Of a stretch of 64,000 nt of DNA, positions 43,133-51,654 are shown in pieces. The DNA lies in assembly GCF_024494685.1 (NCBI RefSeq), contig NZ_JANHDM010000004.1:124001-188000 (forward strand), written 5' to 3'. Every line of letters starts with the position of its first letter. Within the stretch, counting starts at the first letter, position 1. The notes beneath the pieces are model-generated. The model saw only the letters and a list, made by a program, of their open reading frames with translations. It was not told the DNA's origin and searched no databases. The DNA comes from Halorubrum rubrum. Its GTDB lineage: Archaea > Halobacteriota > Halobacteria > Halobacteriales > Haloferacaceae. Both the position numbers and the translations under genes were made by a program.

Positions 43133-43600
43133 ATGGCACGAATGCACACGCGCCGTCGCGGTTCGTCCGGTTCGGACAAGCCGGCGACGGACGAGAACCC
43201 GGAGTGGAGCGACGTCGACGCCGAGGACATCGAGTCCCGCGTCGTCGAACTGGCGGAGCAGGGCGAGGACCCGAGCGTCATCGGGATCACGCTGCGCGAC
43301 GAGGGCGTCAAGGGCGTCCCGGTGCCCGACGTCAAGCTCGCAACCGGCAAGAAGGTCACCGAGATCCTCGAGGAACACGACGCCGAGCCCGACCTGCCCG
43401 AGGACCTGCGGAACCTGCTCGCACGCGCGGTTCGCCTGCGCGAGCACATGGCCGAGAACGGACAGGACTACCAGAACAAGCGCGCGCTCCAGAACACTGA
43501 GTCGAAGATCCGCCGGCTCGTGAACTACTACCGCGGCGACGAGCTCGACGAGGACTTCGTTTACACCTACGAAAACGCCGTCGAACTCCTCGAGGAGTAG
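43133..43600 (+). CDS. rps15: 30S ribosomal protein S15 (uS15)
   Basis: A 155-aa archaeal uS15 starting MARMHTRRRGSSGSDKPA. It has the archaeal/eukaryotic N-terminal extension ('PEWSDVDAEDIESRVVELAEQG') and the core 'SVIGITLRDEGVKGVPVPDVKLATGKKV', then 'RALQNTESKIRRLVNYYRGDELDEDFVYTYE'. First gene of the rps15, RecJ-like, pcc1, rps3ae operon. The upstream M at 43112 is in frame but not family-like. Confidence 0.96.
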   Translation: MARMHTRRRGSSGSDKPATDENPEWSDVDAEDIESRVVELAEQGEDPSVIGITLRDEGVKGVPVPDVKLATGKKVTEILEEHDAEPDLPEDLRNLLARAVRLREHMAENGQDYQNKRALQNTESKIRRLVNYYRGDELDEDFVYTYENAVELLEE

Positions 43601-43673
43601 CCGCCACGCCGGCCCGACGACCCGCCGAACCGATCCCCCACCGCCACACCGACCCGATCCCACCGACCAGCCC

Positions 43674-44834
43674 GTGACCGAGACCACCGCCGACTCCGCG
43701 CCCGCCCCCGACGCGCTCGCCAGCGTCCTCGCCGACGCGCCGTTCGTCCGGCTCGTCGCGACCGACGACGGCGACGCGCTCGCGGCCGCCGGAACGCTCA
43801 CTCGCGCGCTCCGGGAGCGGGAGGTGCCGTTCCAGGTCCGGATCGCACGCGACCCGGTCCCCGACGCCGAGGGCGACGACGTCGCGGTGGTCCTCGGGGC
43901 CGACCGGGGTCCACACGCGGTTCCCGGCGCGGGACGGCCCGCGAGCACGACCGCCTTCGCGGTCGCCCGCGAGTTGGGCGTCGAGCCCGACCCCGTGATC
44001 GCGCTGGCCGGGGTCGTCGCCGCGGGCTCCGTGCCCGGCACCGACGGCTCGGGCGACGCGCTCGAGGCCGCGGAACGCGCCGGACTCGTCTCGCGCCGAC
44101 CCGGCGTGGCGGTGCCGACCGCGGACCTGGCCGACGGGCTCGCGGCCTCGACGCTGCTCCGGACGCCGTACTCAGGCGACGTCGAGGCGACGCGGGCCGC
44201 CCTCGCGGCGCTCGACCTCCCGGCGGAACTCGACGAGGACGCCCACCGACGATTGGCCTCGCTCGTCGCCGTCGACGTCGCCGCCGCCGAGGACGCGAGC
44301 GCGCGGAGCGCGGCGGCGGTCGAGCGCGCGCTCCGGCCGTACGCGATCGACGCGGACGCGGCCCCGTTCGAGACGGTCGGCGGTTACGCCGACGTCCTCG
44401 AGGCGCTCGCGCGCGAGGAGCCGGGGACGGGCGTCGCCCTGACGCTCGCGGCCGATCCGGGGGACGGCCTCCGGGCGGCCGCCGTCGACGCCTGGCGCTC
44501 CCACGGGACCGCTGCCCACCGCGCGGTCGACGCCGCGACGACCGGCCGGTACGACGGCTGCCTCGTCGCCCGCGTCGACGCCCCGGCGGGCGTGCTCCCC
44601 GTGGTCGCCCGGATCGTCCGGGACTTCCGCTCGCCGGAGCCCGTCACGATCGCCCTCGGGGAGTCCTCGGGGACGATCGCGGCGTCCGCGACCGCGGACC
44701 GCGGGATCGGGGACGCCTGCCGGTCGGCCGCCCGCGAGGCGGGCGGCGAGGGCTGGGGGAACGGAACCCGCGGCGGGATCGCCGTCGACGGGGACCCGAC
44801 GGACGCGCTGGCCGCGCTCCGGGGGTCGCTATGA
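43674..44834 (+). CDS. RecJ-like protein with degenerate DHH motifs
   Basis: A 386-aa protein with a GTG start, in the position of the RecJ-like gene of the haloarchaeal S15-KEOPS-S3ae cluster. The fold pattern of DHH phosphoesterases is visible: 'FVRLVATDDGDALAAAGTLTRAL' (Asp pair of motif I), 'DDVAVVLGADRGPH' (motif II) and a late 'GYDG...APAGVLPVVARIV' and 'GESSGTIAASATA' resembling DHHA1. However, the DHH triad itself is not seen, so nuclease activity is doubtful; archaeal Cdc45/RecJ homologues can act as scaffold for GINS/MCM. Its stop overlaps the pcc1 start by 4 nt. Confidence 0.75.
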   Translation: MTETTADSAPAPDALASVLADAPFVRLVATDDGDALAAAGTLTRALREREVPFQVRIARDPVPDAEGDDVAVVLGADRGPHAVPGAGRPASTTAFAVARELGVEPDPVIALAGVVAAGSVPGTDGSGDALEAAERAGLVSRRPGVAVPTADLADGLAASTLLRTPYSGDVEATRAALAALDLPAELDEDAHRRLASLVAVDVAAAEDASARSAAAVERALRPYAIDADAAPFETVGGYADVLEALAREEPGTGVALTLAADPGDGLRAAAVDAWRSHGTAAHRAVDAATTGRYDGCLVARVDAPAGVLPVVARIVRDFRSPEPVTIALGESSGTIAASATADRGIGDACRSAAREAGGEGWGNGTRGGIAVDGDPTDALAALRGSL

Positions 44835-45220
44835 GCGACGACCCGGTCGCGGACGGATCGGCGGTCGCGACCGACGGGGAGGCCCCGGCCGCCGGGCGGG
44901 GCGGGTCCCGGACCGCGGCGGTCCGGACGACCCACGCCGACGCCGACCTCGTCGCCGCCGCGCTCGCGCCCGACGACACCGACTCGATGGCGGTCCGCGT
45001 CGACGGCGACGCGATCGACTGCCGGATCGAGCGGCCGACGACGGGCGGGCTGCGGTCGACCGTCGACGACTACGTGGTGAACCTGCGAGTCGCGGAACGG
45101 ATCGTCGAACGCGCACGCGAACACCGAACCGCTGATAGGGCGGTCGGCGACGAGACGACCGCCGACGCGGCGGAGACACGAGACACCGACACGGACACAC
45201 ACACCGACACCAACACATGA
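44831..45220 (+). CDS. pcc1: KEOPS complex subunit Pcc1
   Basis: A 129-aa protein, dimerisation subunit of KEOPS, which makes t6A37 in tRNAs that read ANN codons. The core is 'SRTAAVRTTHADADLVAAAL', then 'DSMAVRVDGDAIDCRIERPTTGGLRSTVDDYVVNLRVAERIV', the usual two-strand/helix pattern of Pcc1. Acidic tails at both ends (Asp/Thr repeats at the C-terminus) are halophilic decoration. Overlaps by 4 nt with both neighbours. Other KEOPS genes are not in the window. Confidence 0.85.
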   Translation: MSDDPVADGSAVATDGEAPAAGRGGSRTAAVRTTHADADLVAAALAPDDTDSMAVRVDGDAIDCRIERPTTGGLRSTVDDYVVNLRVAERIVERAREHRTADRAVGDETTADAAETRDTDTDTHTDTNT

Positions 45221-45858
45221 GCGAACGATCAGTTTCCAAGAGCAGAGAACAGAAACGCTGGTACGACGTACTGGCACCCGAACAGTTCGACCGCGCGGCG
45301 CTCGGCGAGACGCTCGCCGACGAGCCCGACCAGGTGGTCGGCCGCACGATCACGACGACCCTGGGGGAGCTCACCGGCGACTCCAGCGCGAACAACACGA
45401 AGCTCACGTTCAAGATCACCGACGTGGGCAGCGACACGGCGTACACCGAGTTCATCAAGTACGAGCTGACGCGCGATTACCTGCGCTCTCTCGTCCGCCG
45501 CGGCGCGTCGAAGGTCGAGGCGTCGATCACGGTCGTGACGACCGACGACTACCGGATCCGCGTCCAGCCGGTCGCGCTGACGACGAAGAAGGCCGACCGC
45601 TCCCAGGAGAAGGCGATCCGCCGCGTCATGATCGACAAGGTCCACGCCGCCGCCGAGGAGCGCACCTTCGAGTCGTTCGTCGACGCGATCGTCGACGGCA
45701 ACCTCTCGTCGGCGATCTACGCCGACGCGAAGACGATCTACCCGCTGCGCCGCGTCGAGGTCCAGAAGCTGACCCTCGAGGCGCGCCCCGAGGAGATCGC
45801 CGCCGAGGAGGAGGCCGCCGTCGACGTCGACGCCGACGACGTCGCGGTCGACGAGTAG
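45217..45858 (+). CDS. rps3ae: 30S ribosomal protein S3Ae (eS1)
   Basis: A 213-aa archaeal eS1: 'SKSREQKRWYDVLAPEQFD', 'VVGRTITTTLGELTGDSSANNTKLTFKITDV', 'FIKYELTRDYLRSLVRRGASKVE', ending in a halophilic acidic tail (AAEEEAAVDVDADD). Last gene of the rps15 operon, overlapping pcc1 by 4 nt. Confidence 0.96.
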   Translation: MSERSVSKSREQKRWYDVLAPEQFDRAALGETLADEPDQVVGRTITTTLGELTGDSSANNTKLTFKITDVGSDTAYTEFIKYELTRDYLRSLVRRGASKVEASITVVTTDDYRIRVQPVALTTKKADRSQEKAIRRVMIDKVHAAAEERTFESFVDAIVDGNLSSAIYADAKTIYPLRRVEVQKLTLEARPEEIAAEEEAAVDVDADDVAVDE

Positions 45859-45963
45859 CCCCCCGGAGGACCCCGTTCCCTTTTCGATCGCCGCGCGACC
45901 GCCACGAGAGCGACGATATCCGGGAGACGAAACGTTGAAACGCCGTTCGGGCGAATCACGGGT

Positions 45964-46242
45964 ATGGAACTGCGGGTCATCGAGAAGACCGACACGGAAC
46001 TCCGCATCGAGATCGCCGGCGAGGACCACACGTTCATGAACGTGCTGAAGGGCGCGCTGTTGGAGACCGAGGACGTCGCCGCCGCGACCTACGACGTGAA
46101 CCCCGAGCAGTCCGGCGGCCAGACCGACCCCGTGCTCACGGTGAAATCCGAGTCCGGCGATCCCCTCGACGCCGTGGAGGCGGCGGCGGCGTCGATCACG
46201 GACCGCACGACCGCGCTCCGTGACGCCGTCTCGGCCGCCTGA
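45964..46242 (+). CDS. rpoL: DNA-directed RNA polymerase subunit L (Rpo11)
   Basis: A 92-aa Rpb11/AC19-like subunit that pairs with Rpo3 in the RNA polymerase assembly platform. Segments: '[33 protein letters not shown]' and '[23 protein letters not shown]'. Length is standard. A short leader from a gttgaaac box is likely. Confidence 0.93.
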   Translation: MELRVIEKTDTELRIEIAGEDHTFMNVLKGALLETEDVAAATYDVNPEQSGGQTDPVLTVKSESGDPLDAVEAAAASITDRTTALRDAVSAA

Positions 46243-46274
46243 ACTCGACTAATCCGCGGTGGGAACCGTCCGAA

Positions 46275-46281
46275 CCCTTTT
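46275..46281 (+). promoter_or_regulatory. CCCTTTT promoter box of the 37-aa ORF
   Basis: The sequence ccctttt lies about 29 nt upstream of the ATG at 46307, the same box and spacing as upstream of the RPA gene. Confidence 0.35.
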
Positions 46282-46306
46282 GCTGTGGTGCGGCGTGTTC
46301 GGCGGT

Positions 46307-46420
46307 ATGAGTATCCCGCTTCACGACGAGATCCGAACGGGAACGCTCCGGAACGTCGCCGACCAGTGTGGCGCGCTCGACTTCGACGAATTCTGTAAGT
46401 GGATCGACCGAAACGTCTGA
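46307..46420 (+). CDS. Small 37-aa protein with two Cys
   Basis: The ORF encodes MSIPLHDEIRTGTLRNVADQ, then CGALDFDEFCKWIDRNV. Almost every codon ends in G or C, with the same bias as neighbours, and a CCCTTTTG box lies 29 nt upstream. I do not recognise the family. Its length is near the limit for calling by coding bias alone. Confidence 0.45.
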   Translation: MSIPLHDEIRTGTLRNVADQCGALDFDEFCKWIDRNV

Positions 46421-46523
46421 TCGGTGACAAAACGTATCGGATCCGATCACCTGATACGATCGATATCGTTTCGGGCGACCGCGAGGGACCATAGCTAAGT
46501 AGCGACTCCCCATTCGTAGGCGT

Positions 46524-47570
46524 ATGCCGCCGAGCGTGCTCATGTTAGGTTGGGGGTATCCGCCGAACGTCACCGGCGGGTTGGACGTCCACGTCGGGGA
46601 GCTGTTCTCCGGGCTGCGCGACGAGTTCGACGTGGACGCGAAGCTGGTGTTGCCCGCCGAGTTGGCGCCCGACGACGAGCCGGGGCTGGAGGGCGTCGAG
46701 ACCGGCGAGGGCGACGTGGCGACCCGCGTGGGGCGCCTCAGCGACCGCTTCGTCGAACTCGCCCCCGACTACGACGTGATCCACACCCACGACTGGTTCG
46801 GCTACGGGCCGGGCCGGGAGGCGTCGCGAGCCTCGGACGCGACGTGGGTCTCCTCGTTCCACTCGCTGGCGAGCGACCGGAACATCGACCCGCCCACGCG
46901 CGAGGTCGAGACCGAGCGACGGCTCGCGAACGCGGCCGACGTCAACATCGCCGTGAGCGAGATCGTCCGCGCGGACATCCGGGAGCTGTACGGGGCCGAC
47001 TCGCGCGTCGTCTACAACGGCTTCTCGACGCCGACGTTCTCCGGGAAGGACGTCCGTGCGGACCTCGGGATCGACGGCGAGATGCTGTTCTTCGTCGGGC
47101 GACACACCGATCAGAAGGGGATCTCCCACCTGCTGTACGCGATGAAGAAGCTCCGCGGCCGCGACGTCACGCTCGTCGTCGGCGGCTCCGGCCACCAGAC
47201 CGAACAGCTGAAGCGGTTCGTCGAGCTGCTGGGGATAGGAGAGAAGGTCGAGTTCGTCGGCTACGTGCCCGAGGCGGAGCTCGGCGACTACTACGCCGCG
47301 AGCGACGCGTTCGTCTCGCCCTCGTTTTCCGAGCCGTTCGGTATCACGATCACCGAGGCGCTGGAGGCGGGCACGCAGGTCGTCTCGACGCGGTGTGGCG
47401 CTGCCGAGATCCTGCCGGAGGGCTGTCTGATCGAGGTCACGCCGGACTCGGAATCGATCGTCGACGGGCTCGCGGCCGCGCTCGACCGCGAGTCGCCGCC
47501 GGAGTACGAGCGCCGCGACTGGTCGGCGGTCGCCGAGGACACCTTGGACATCTACGAGGACGTCGCCTGA
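46524..47570 (+). CDS. Glycosyltransferase family 4/5-like, glycogen-synthase type
   Basis: A 348-aa GT-B enzyme. N-terminal 'VLMLGWGYPPNVTGGLDVHVGELF' has the glycogen/starch-synthase-like G-G-L donor loop, followed by 'YDVIHTHDWFGYGPG'. The C-terminal half holds 'LFFVGRHTDQKGISHLLYAM', 'VTLVVGGSGHQTEQL' and the E-x7-E motif 'SFSEPFGITITEALEAG'. No TM segment. Product unknown; such haloarchaeal proteins are often annotated glycogen synthase without proof. Confidence 0.85.
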   Translation: MPPSVLMLGWGYPPNVTGGLDVHVGELFSGLRDEFDVDAKLVLPAELAPDDEPGLEGVETGEGDVATRVGRLSDRFVELAPDYDVIHTHDWFGYGPGREASRASDATWVSSFHSLASDRNIDPPTREVETERRLANAADVNIAVSEIVRADIRELYGADSRVVYNGFSTPTFSGKDVRADLGIDGEMLFFVGRHTDQKGISHLLYAMKKLRGRDVTLVVGGSGHQTEQLKRFVELLGIGEKVEFVGYVPEAELGDYYAASDAFVSPSFSEPFGITITEALEAGTQVVSTRCGAAEILPEGCLIEVTPDSESIVDGLAAALDRESPPEYERRDWSAVAEDTLDIYEDVA

Positions 47571-47623
47571 GCGGCGCGGAGAGCCGGCCGTCCGACCCCG
47601 TCCCGATCCCGTCTCGACTCCGT

Positions 47624-47965
47624 CTAGTTCTCCCGGTACACGTCGAGTTCGGTCGCCGGCTCCGGGTGTCGGATCCGGAAGCCGTCGGCCGTCTCGATCA
47701 CGCCGCGAGTGCTGTCGGTCGCCCCGCGGTAGGGGGTGCCGTCCTCCTCGCGGGCCGCCGCGCCCTGGTACGGCGAGGTGTACGGTGACGCGTACGACGA
47801 CTCCGAGACCGGGTCGTCGAAGCTCTCCGGCGGGAGGTAGATCCGCTCGCCGCCGGCGGAGCGAACGACCACCGCGACGTCCCGCGTCCCGGTCACGTCG
47901 ATGACGGTCCGTTCCGCCGTGACGCGCGTGTCGATCCCGACCTCGTTCGCCTCGATGTCGGCCAT
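47624..47965 (-). CDS. DUF7510-like haloarchaeal protein
   Basis: A 113-aa acidic protein, with 'TVIDVTGTRDVAVVVRSAGGERIYLPPESF' in the first half, a Tyr/Ser/Pro-rich middle (YASPYTSPYQG) and 'TRGVIETADGFRIRHPEPATELDVYREN' at the end. The layout matches the DUF7510 family, of unknown function. It is divergent from the RPA operon with an 85-nt spacer. Confidence 0.65.
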   Translation of the reverse strand: MADIEANEVGIDTRVTAERTVIDVTGTRDVAVVVRSAGGERIYLPPESFDDPVSESSYASPYTSPYQGAAAREEDGTPYRGATDSTRGVIETADGFRIRHPEPATELDVYREN

Positions 47966-48017
47966 GTGCCCCCCTGCGGACGGGAGCGGTTTAGCTGTGC
48001 CGGACGGGAGGGGTGAA

Positions 48018-48024
48018 CCCTTTT
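48018..48024 (+). promoter_or_regulatory. CCCTTTTG promoter box of the RPA operon
   Basis: The sequence cccttttg lies about 28-30 nt upstream of the ATG at 48051. Confidence 0.4.
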
Positions 48025-48050
48025 GTGCGGTCGCGTCGAACTCGCGAGCG

Positions 48051-49325
48051 ATGGACGTCAACAGCCATGCCGAGGAGCTCGCCTCCGACCTCGGCGTAGA
48101 CAAGGCGGAGGTCAAAGCGGACCTGGAGAACCTACTCGAGTACAGCGTCCCGATCGACGAGGCCAAACAGAGCGTCCGGCGGAAACACGGCGGCGGTGGC
48201 GGCGGGTCGAGTCCGACCCCGGAGTCCGTCGACCTCGCCGAGATCACGACCGACCACGGGAACGTCACGGTCACCGTCCGGGTGCTCACTCGCGGAACCC
48301 GCACGATCCGGTATCAGGGCGACGACCTCACGATCCGCGAGGGGGAGCTCGCCGACGGGACGGGGACGATATCCTACACCGCCTGGCAGGACTTCGGGTT
48401 CGAGCCGGGCGACTCGCTCACGATCGGCAACGCCGGCGTGCGCGAGTGGGACGGCGAGCCCGAGCTCAACCTCAACGAGTCGACGACGGTCGCGATCGCC
48501 GACGAGCCCGTCTCCGTCGACCGCGAGGTGGGCGGCGACCGCGACCTCGTCGAGATCGCGGCCGGTGACCGCGGCCGCAACGTGGAGGTCCGGGTCCTGG
48601 AGGTCGAGTCGAAGACGATCTCGGGTCGGGACGGCGAGACGGAGATCCGGGAGGGCGTCGTCGGCGACGCGACCGCGAGGCTCCCCTTCACCGACTGGGA
48701 CCCGCGTCCGGAGCTGGAGGCGGGCGCCGACCTCCGGATCGAGGACGTGTACGCCCGCGAGTTCCGCGGCGTCCCCTCGATCAACCTCACCGAGTTCACG
48801 ACGGTGACGCCGCTTCCGGACCCCGTCGAGGTGACGGAGAGCGCGCCGCGGCTGTCGGTCGCGGAGGCGGTCGCCTCCGGCGGGGTGTTCGACGTCGAAC
48901 TCGTCGGGAACGTCCTCGAGGTGCGCGACGGCTCCGGGCTCATCGAGCGCTGTCCGGAGTGCGGCCGCGTGATCCAGAACGGCCAGTGCCGGAGCCACGG
49001 CGAGGTCGACGGCGAGGACGACCTCCGCGTGAAGGCGATCCTCGACGACGGCACCGACACCGTCACCGTCGTGCTCGACTCCGACCTCACGGCCGCGGTG
49101 TACGGCGGCGGGCTCGAGGAGGCGCTCGCGGCCGCGACCGACGCGATGGACAAGGACGTCGTCGCGGAGTCGATCGCCGAGACGCTCGAGGGCGGGGCCT
49201 ACCGCGTCCGCGGGAGCCTCTCCGTCGACGAGTACGGCGCGACCCTCGACGCCACGGCGTTCGAGGCGGCCGACGACGACCCCGCCGACGCGGCCCGCGC
49301 GACGCTCGCGGAGGTGCGCGCATGA
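48051..49325 (+). CDS. rpa1: Replication protein A, multi-OB single-stranded DNA-binding protein
   Basis: A 424-aa RPA. A short helical N-terminus ('LGVDKAEVKADLENLLEYSVPIDEAK') and Gly linker lead to OB fold 1 (about 65-155), OB fold 2 (about 178-272) and a third OB containing a zinc finger, CPECGRVIQNGQCRSHG (residues about 303-320). Together with the next two genes it forms the operon known in Haloferax as rpa1-rpap1-rpe (RPA, RPA-associated protein, calcineurin-like phosphoesterase). Binds and protects ssDNA in replication and repair. Stop overlaps the RPAP start (ATGA). The symbol rests on operon order and OB layout. Confidence 0.88.
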   Translation: MDVNSHAEELASDLGVDKAEVKADLENLLEYSVPIDEAKQSVRRKHGGGGGGSSPTPESVDLAEITTDHGNVTVTVRVLTRGTRTIRYQGDDLTIREGELADGTGTISYTAWQDFGFEPGDSLTIGNAGVREWDGEPELNLNESTTVAIADEPVSVDREVGGDRDLVEIAAGDRGRNVEVRVLEVESKTISGRDGETEIREGVVGDATARLPFTDWDPRPELEAGADLRIEDVYAREFRGVPSINLTEFTTVTPLPDPVEVTESAPRLSVAEAVASGGVFDVELVGNVLEVRDGSGLIERCPECGRVIQNGQCRSHGEVDGEDDLRVKAILDDGTDTVTVVLDSDLTAAVYGGGLEEALAAATDAMDKDVVAESIAETLEGGAYRVRGSLSVDEYGATLDATAFEAADDDPADAARATLAEVRA

Positions 49326-50845
49326 GCGACGACGGACCGGGCACCCGCGAGGTCGCCCACCGGCTGTTCGCGGCGGAGTTCGACGACGCCTCCCTGTCGT
49401 ACTCCGAGAGCGACGAGGAGCGCGCCCCGAACTACGTCGTGACGCCGACGGGTGCGCGAGTCAACCGGCTGTTCGTCGCGGGCGTGCTCACCGAGGTCGA
49501 GCGCGTCAACGACCAGACGAGCCGCGGCCGGGTCGTCGACCCCTCCGGCGCGTTCGTGACGTACGCCGGCCAGTACCAGCCGGACGAGCAGGCGTTCCTC
49601 GAACGCGCGGAGACGCCCGCGTTCGTCGCGTTGACGGGCAAGGCCCGGACGTTCGAGCCGGAGGACTCGGATCGGGTGTTCACCTCCGTCCGCCCGGAGA
49701 GCCTGAACGAGGTCGACGCCGACACCCGCGACCGGTGGGTCGTCTCCGCGGCCGAGCGGACCCTCGACCGCCTCGCGGTCCTCGAGCGGGCGATCGCGTC
49801 CGACCTCCGCGGCGAGGAATTGCGAGGCGCGCTCGAGGCCGGCGGGGCCTCCGCGTCGCTCGCGGCGGGGATCCCCAAGGCGCTCGCCCACTACGACACC
49901 TCGCCCGCGTACGTCGAGGCGGTCCGACGGATGGCCGTCGACGCGCTGGAGCTGATCGCCGGCGAGCGCGACGAGGTCCGCCCTCCCGAGATCGCGCCCG
50001 ACGCCGGCGGCGACGCGACGATCGGCCCGCTGCCCGACACCGACGTGCGAGTCGAGACGGCGGCCGGAGCGGACGCGGCGACGCCGACCGAGCCGGACGA
50101 ATCGACCGAACCGGACGAGCCGGACGAATCGACCGAACCGGACGAGCCGGACGAATCGACCGAGCCGTCGATCGGATCGCAGGAAGCGACCGACGAGTCG
50201 GTACTCGACTCCACCGACGAGGCTCCCTCGGACGAGTCCACGCCGACCGGGGCGGTCGACGACGGACCGGAGGACGCCGACGTCGCTGACGGCCCCGACG
50301 GTCTCGGCGACTTCGGCGGGGCCGAGGACGCCGGTGACGACGACGACGGTGCTGTCGACGATTCCGACGATGCCGACGACGAACCCGGTCTCGGCGACTT
50401 CGACGACGACGGGACGGACGAGATGTACGAGCTCGACGACGACGAGCGCGAGGAGATCGAAGCCGAGTTCGGCACCGACTTCTCGACCGGATCCGAGGTC
50501 GACGAGCCGGGCGAAGCCGACATCGACGTGCCCGAACCCGACGAGCCGTCCCCGGACGCCGAGAGCGTGAGCGACGTCGAGCCCGCGGACGCCGGAACCG
50601 CCGCCAAAGACGACGCCGCCGATCCCGACGAGACCCTCGCCCCCGACGACGTCGACCTCGAGGCCGCGGCGGTCGAGGAGATGGAGGCGCTCGACGACGG
50701 CGACGGCGCGGACCGCGAGGCGGTCGTCGAGGCGGTCGCGACCGAGCACGGGGTCGACCCCGAAGCCGTCGAGGAGGCCGTCCAGGACGCGCTGATGGGC
50801 GGGAAGTGCTACGAGCCGGGAGACGGGCTACTCAAGGCGATCTGA
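49322..50845 (+). CDS. rpap1: RPA-associated protein RPAP (COG3390)
   Basis: A 507-aa protein. Residues 1-220 are an OB-fold domain ('REVAHRLFAAEFDDASLSYS', 'RVNRLFVAGVLTEVERVND', 'SRGRVVDPSGAFVTYAGQYQ', 'PAFVALTGKARTF') that partners RPA. A long, extremely acidic disordered stretch (about 225-440) includes a 9-residue tandem repeat. The C-terminal 60 residues, 'DREAVVEAVATEHGVDPEAV', then 'EEAVQDALMGGKCYEPGDG', look like a small winged helix as in the C-terminus of RPA32. The start overlaps rpa1; the stop overlaps the phosphoesterase start (TGATG). Confidence 0.85.
   Translation: MSDDGPGTREVAHRLFAAEFDDASLSYSESDEERAPNYVVTPTGARVNRLFVAGVLTEVERVNDQTSRGRVVDPSGAFVTYAGQYQPDEQAFLERAETPAFVALTGKARTFEPEDSDRVFTSVRPESLNEVDADTRDRWVVSAAERTLDRLAVLERAIASDLRGEELRGALEAGGASASLAAGIPKALAHYDTSPAYVEAVRRMAVDALELIAGERDEVRPPEIAPDAGGDATIGPLPDTDVRVETAAGADAATPTEPDESTEPDEPDESTEPDEPDESTEPSIGSQEATDESVLDSTDEAPSDESTPTGAVDDGPEDADVADGPDGLGDFGGAEDAGDDDDGAVDDSDDADDEPGLGDFDDDGTDEMYELDDDEREEIEAEFGTDFSTGSEVDEPGEADIDVPEPDEPSPDAESVSDVEPADAGTAAKDDAADPDETLAPDDVDLEAAAVEEMEALDDGDGADREAVVEAVATEHGVDPEAVEEAVQDALMGGKCYEPGDGLLKAI
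50096..50167 (+). repeat. 27-nt in-frame tandem repeat in the RPAP linker
   Basis: Two full and one partial copy of a 27-nt unit encode DESTEPDEP (50096-50122, 50123-50149, and 50150-50167 for DESTEP). The first two copies are identical at the nucleotide level, so expansion is recent and the copy number probably varies between strains. Confidence 0.8.
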
Positions 50846-51645
50846 TGGCCGCGGTCGAGCCGGTCGTCGGCGAGCCGGCGGCCGTCGCCGACCTGGGCGA
50901 CGAGCGGGCGCTGCTCGTCGCTGACGTCCACGCCGGCATCGAGGTCGGCCTCCGCTACGAACGCGGGGTGGAACTCGAGAGCCGCGCCGACGAGCGACGG
51001 GACCGGATCCGTTCGCTGATCGACCAAACCGGCGTCGATCGGTTCGTCGTTCTCGGCGACCTCGCCCACCGCGTCGGCGCGCCGGAGGGCAGAGAGCGCG
51101 ATGAGATACAGGCGCTCGTGGCGGCGGTCACGGAGCGCGTTCCGATCACGCTGGTCGAGGGAAACCACGACGCCGGCGTCGCGGAGGCGTTCGCCGACCG
51201 TCTCGACGTGATCGGTCCCCGCGGTGGCGTCCTGTGTGGGAGCGGCGGGTCGACCGGCGACGGGTCCGGCGTCGCCGTCCTCCACGGTCACACCCGGCCC
51301 GACCCGTCACTCCGGTCCGCGGACGTGGTCTGTATGGGCCACGAGCATCCGCAGGTCAGACTCGAGGACGCGGTCGGTGGGTCGCGGACCGAGCGCGCGT
51401 GGTTACGCGGTCCGTTGAAGTCGTCCGTCTTCGGGAATGGAGACGACCCGGACGGAGCCGGTCGGGAGTCCGCGGAGATCGGGCCCGAACTCGTCGTGTT
51501 TCCGGCGTTCAACGAGCGCTCCGGGGGCACGTGGATCAACGTCGAGGGGGAATCGTTTCTCGCACCGTTCCTCCCGGACGGGCTCGTCGCCGGCGACGCC
51601 TACCTCCTCGACGGGACGCGGCTCGGCGACTTCCGCCGGATCTAA
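50845..51645 (+). CDS. rpe: Calcineurin-like metallophosphoesterase of the RPA operon
   Basis: A 266-aa metallophosphoesterase with all metal-binding motifs: 'ALLVADVHAGIEVG' (DxH), 'FVVLGDLAHRVG' (GDxxH-like), 'LVEGNHDAGV' (GNHD), 'VLHGHTRPD' and 'CMGHEHPQV' (GHxH). It is the third gene of the RPA operon, overlapping RPAP by one nucleotide. The substrate is unknown; the family includes nucleases and phosphodiesterases. Confidence 0.85.
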   Translation: MAAVEPVVGEPAAVADLGDERALLVADVHAGIEVGLRYERGVELESRADERRDRIRSLIDQTGVDRFVVLGDLAHRVGAPEGRERDEIQALVAAVTERVPITLVEGNHDAGVAEAFADRLDVIGPRGGVLCGSGGSTGDGSGVAVLHGHTRPDPSLRSADVVCMGHEHPQVRLEDAVGGSRTERAWLRGPLKSSVFGNGDDPDGAGRESAEIGPELVVFPAFNERSGGTWINVEGESFLAPFLPDGLVAGDAYLLDGTRLGDFRRI

Positions 51646-51654
51646 GCTCCGATA

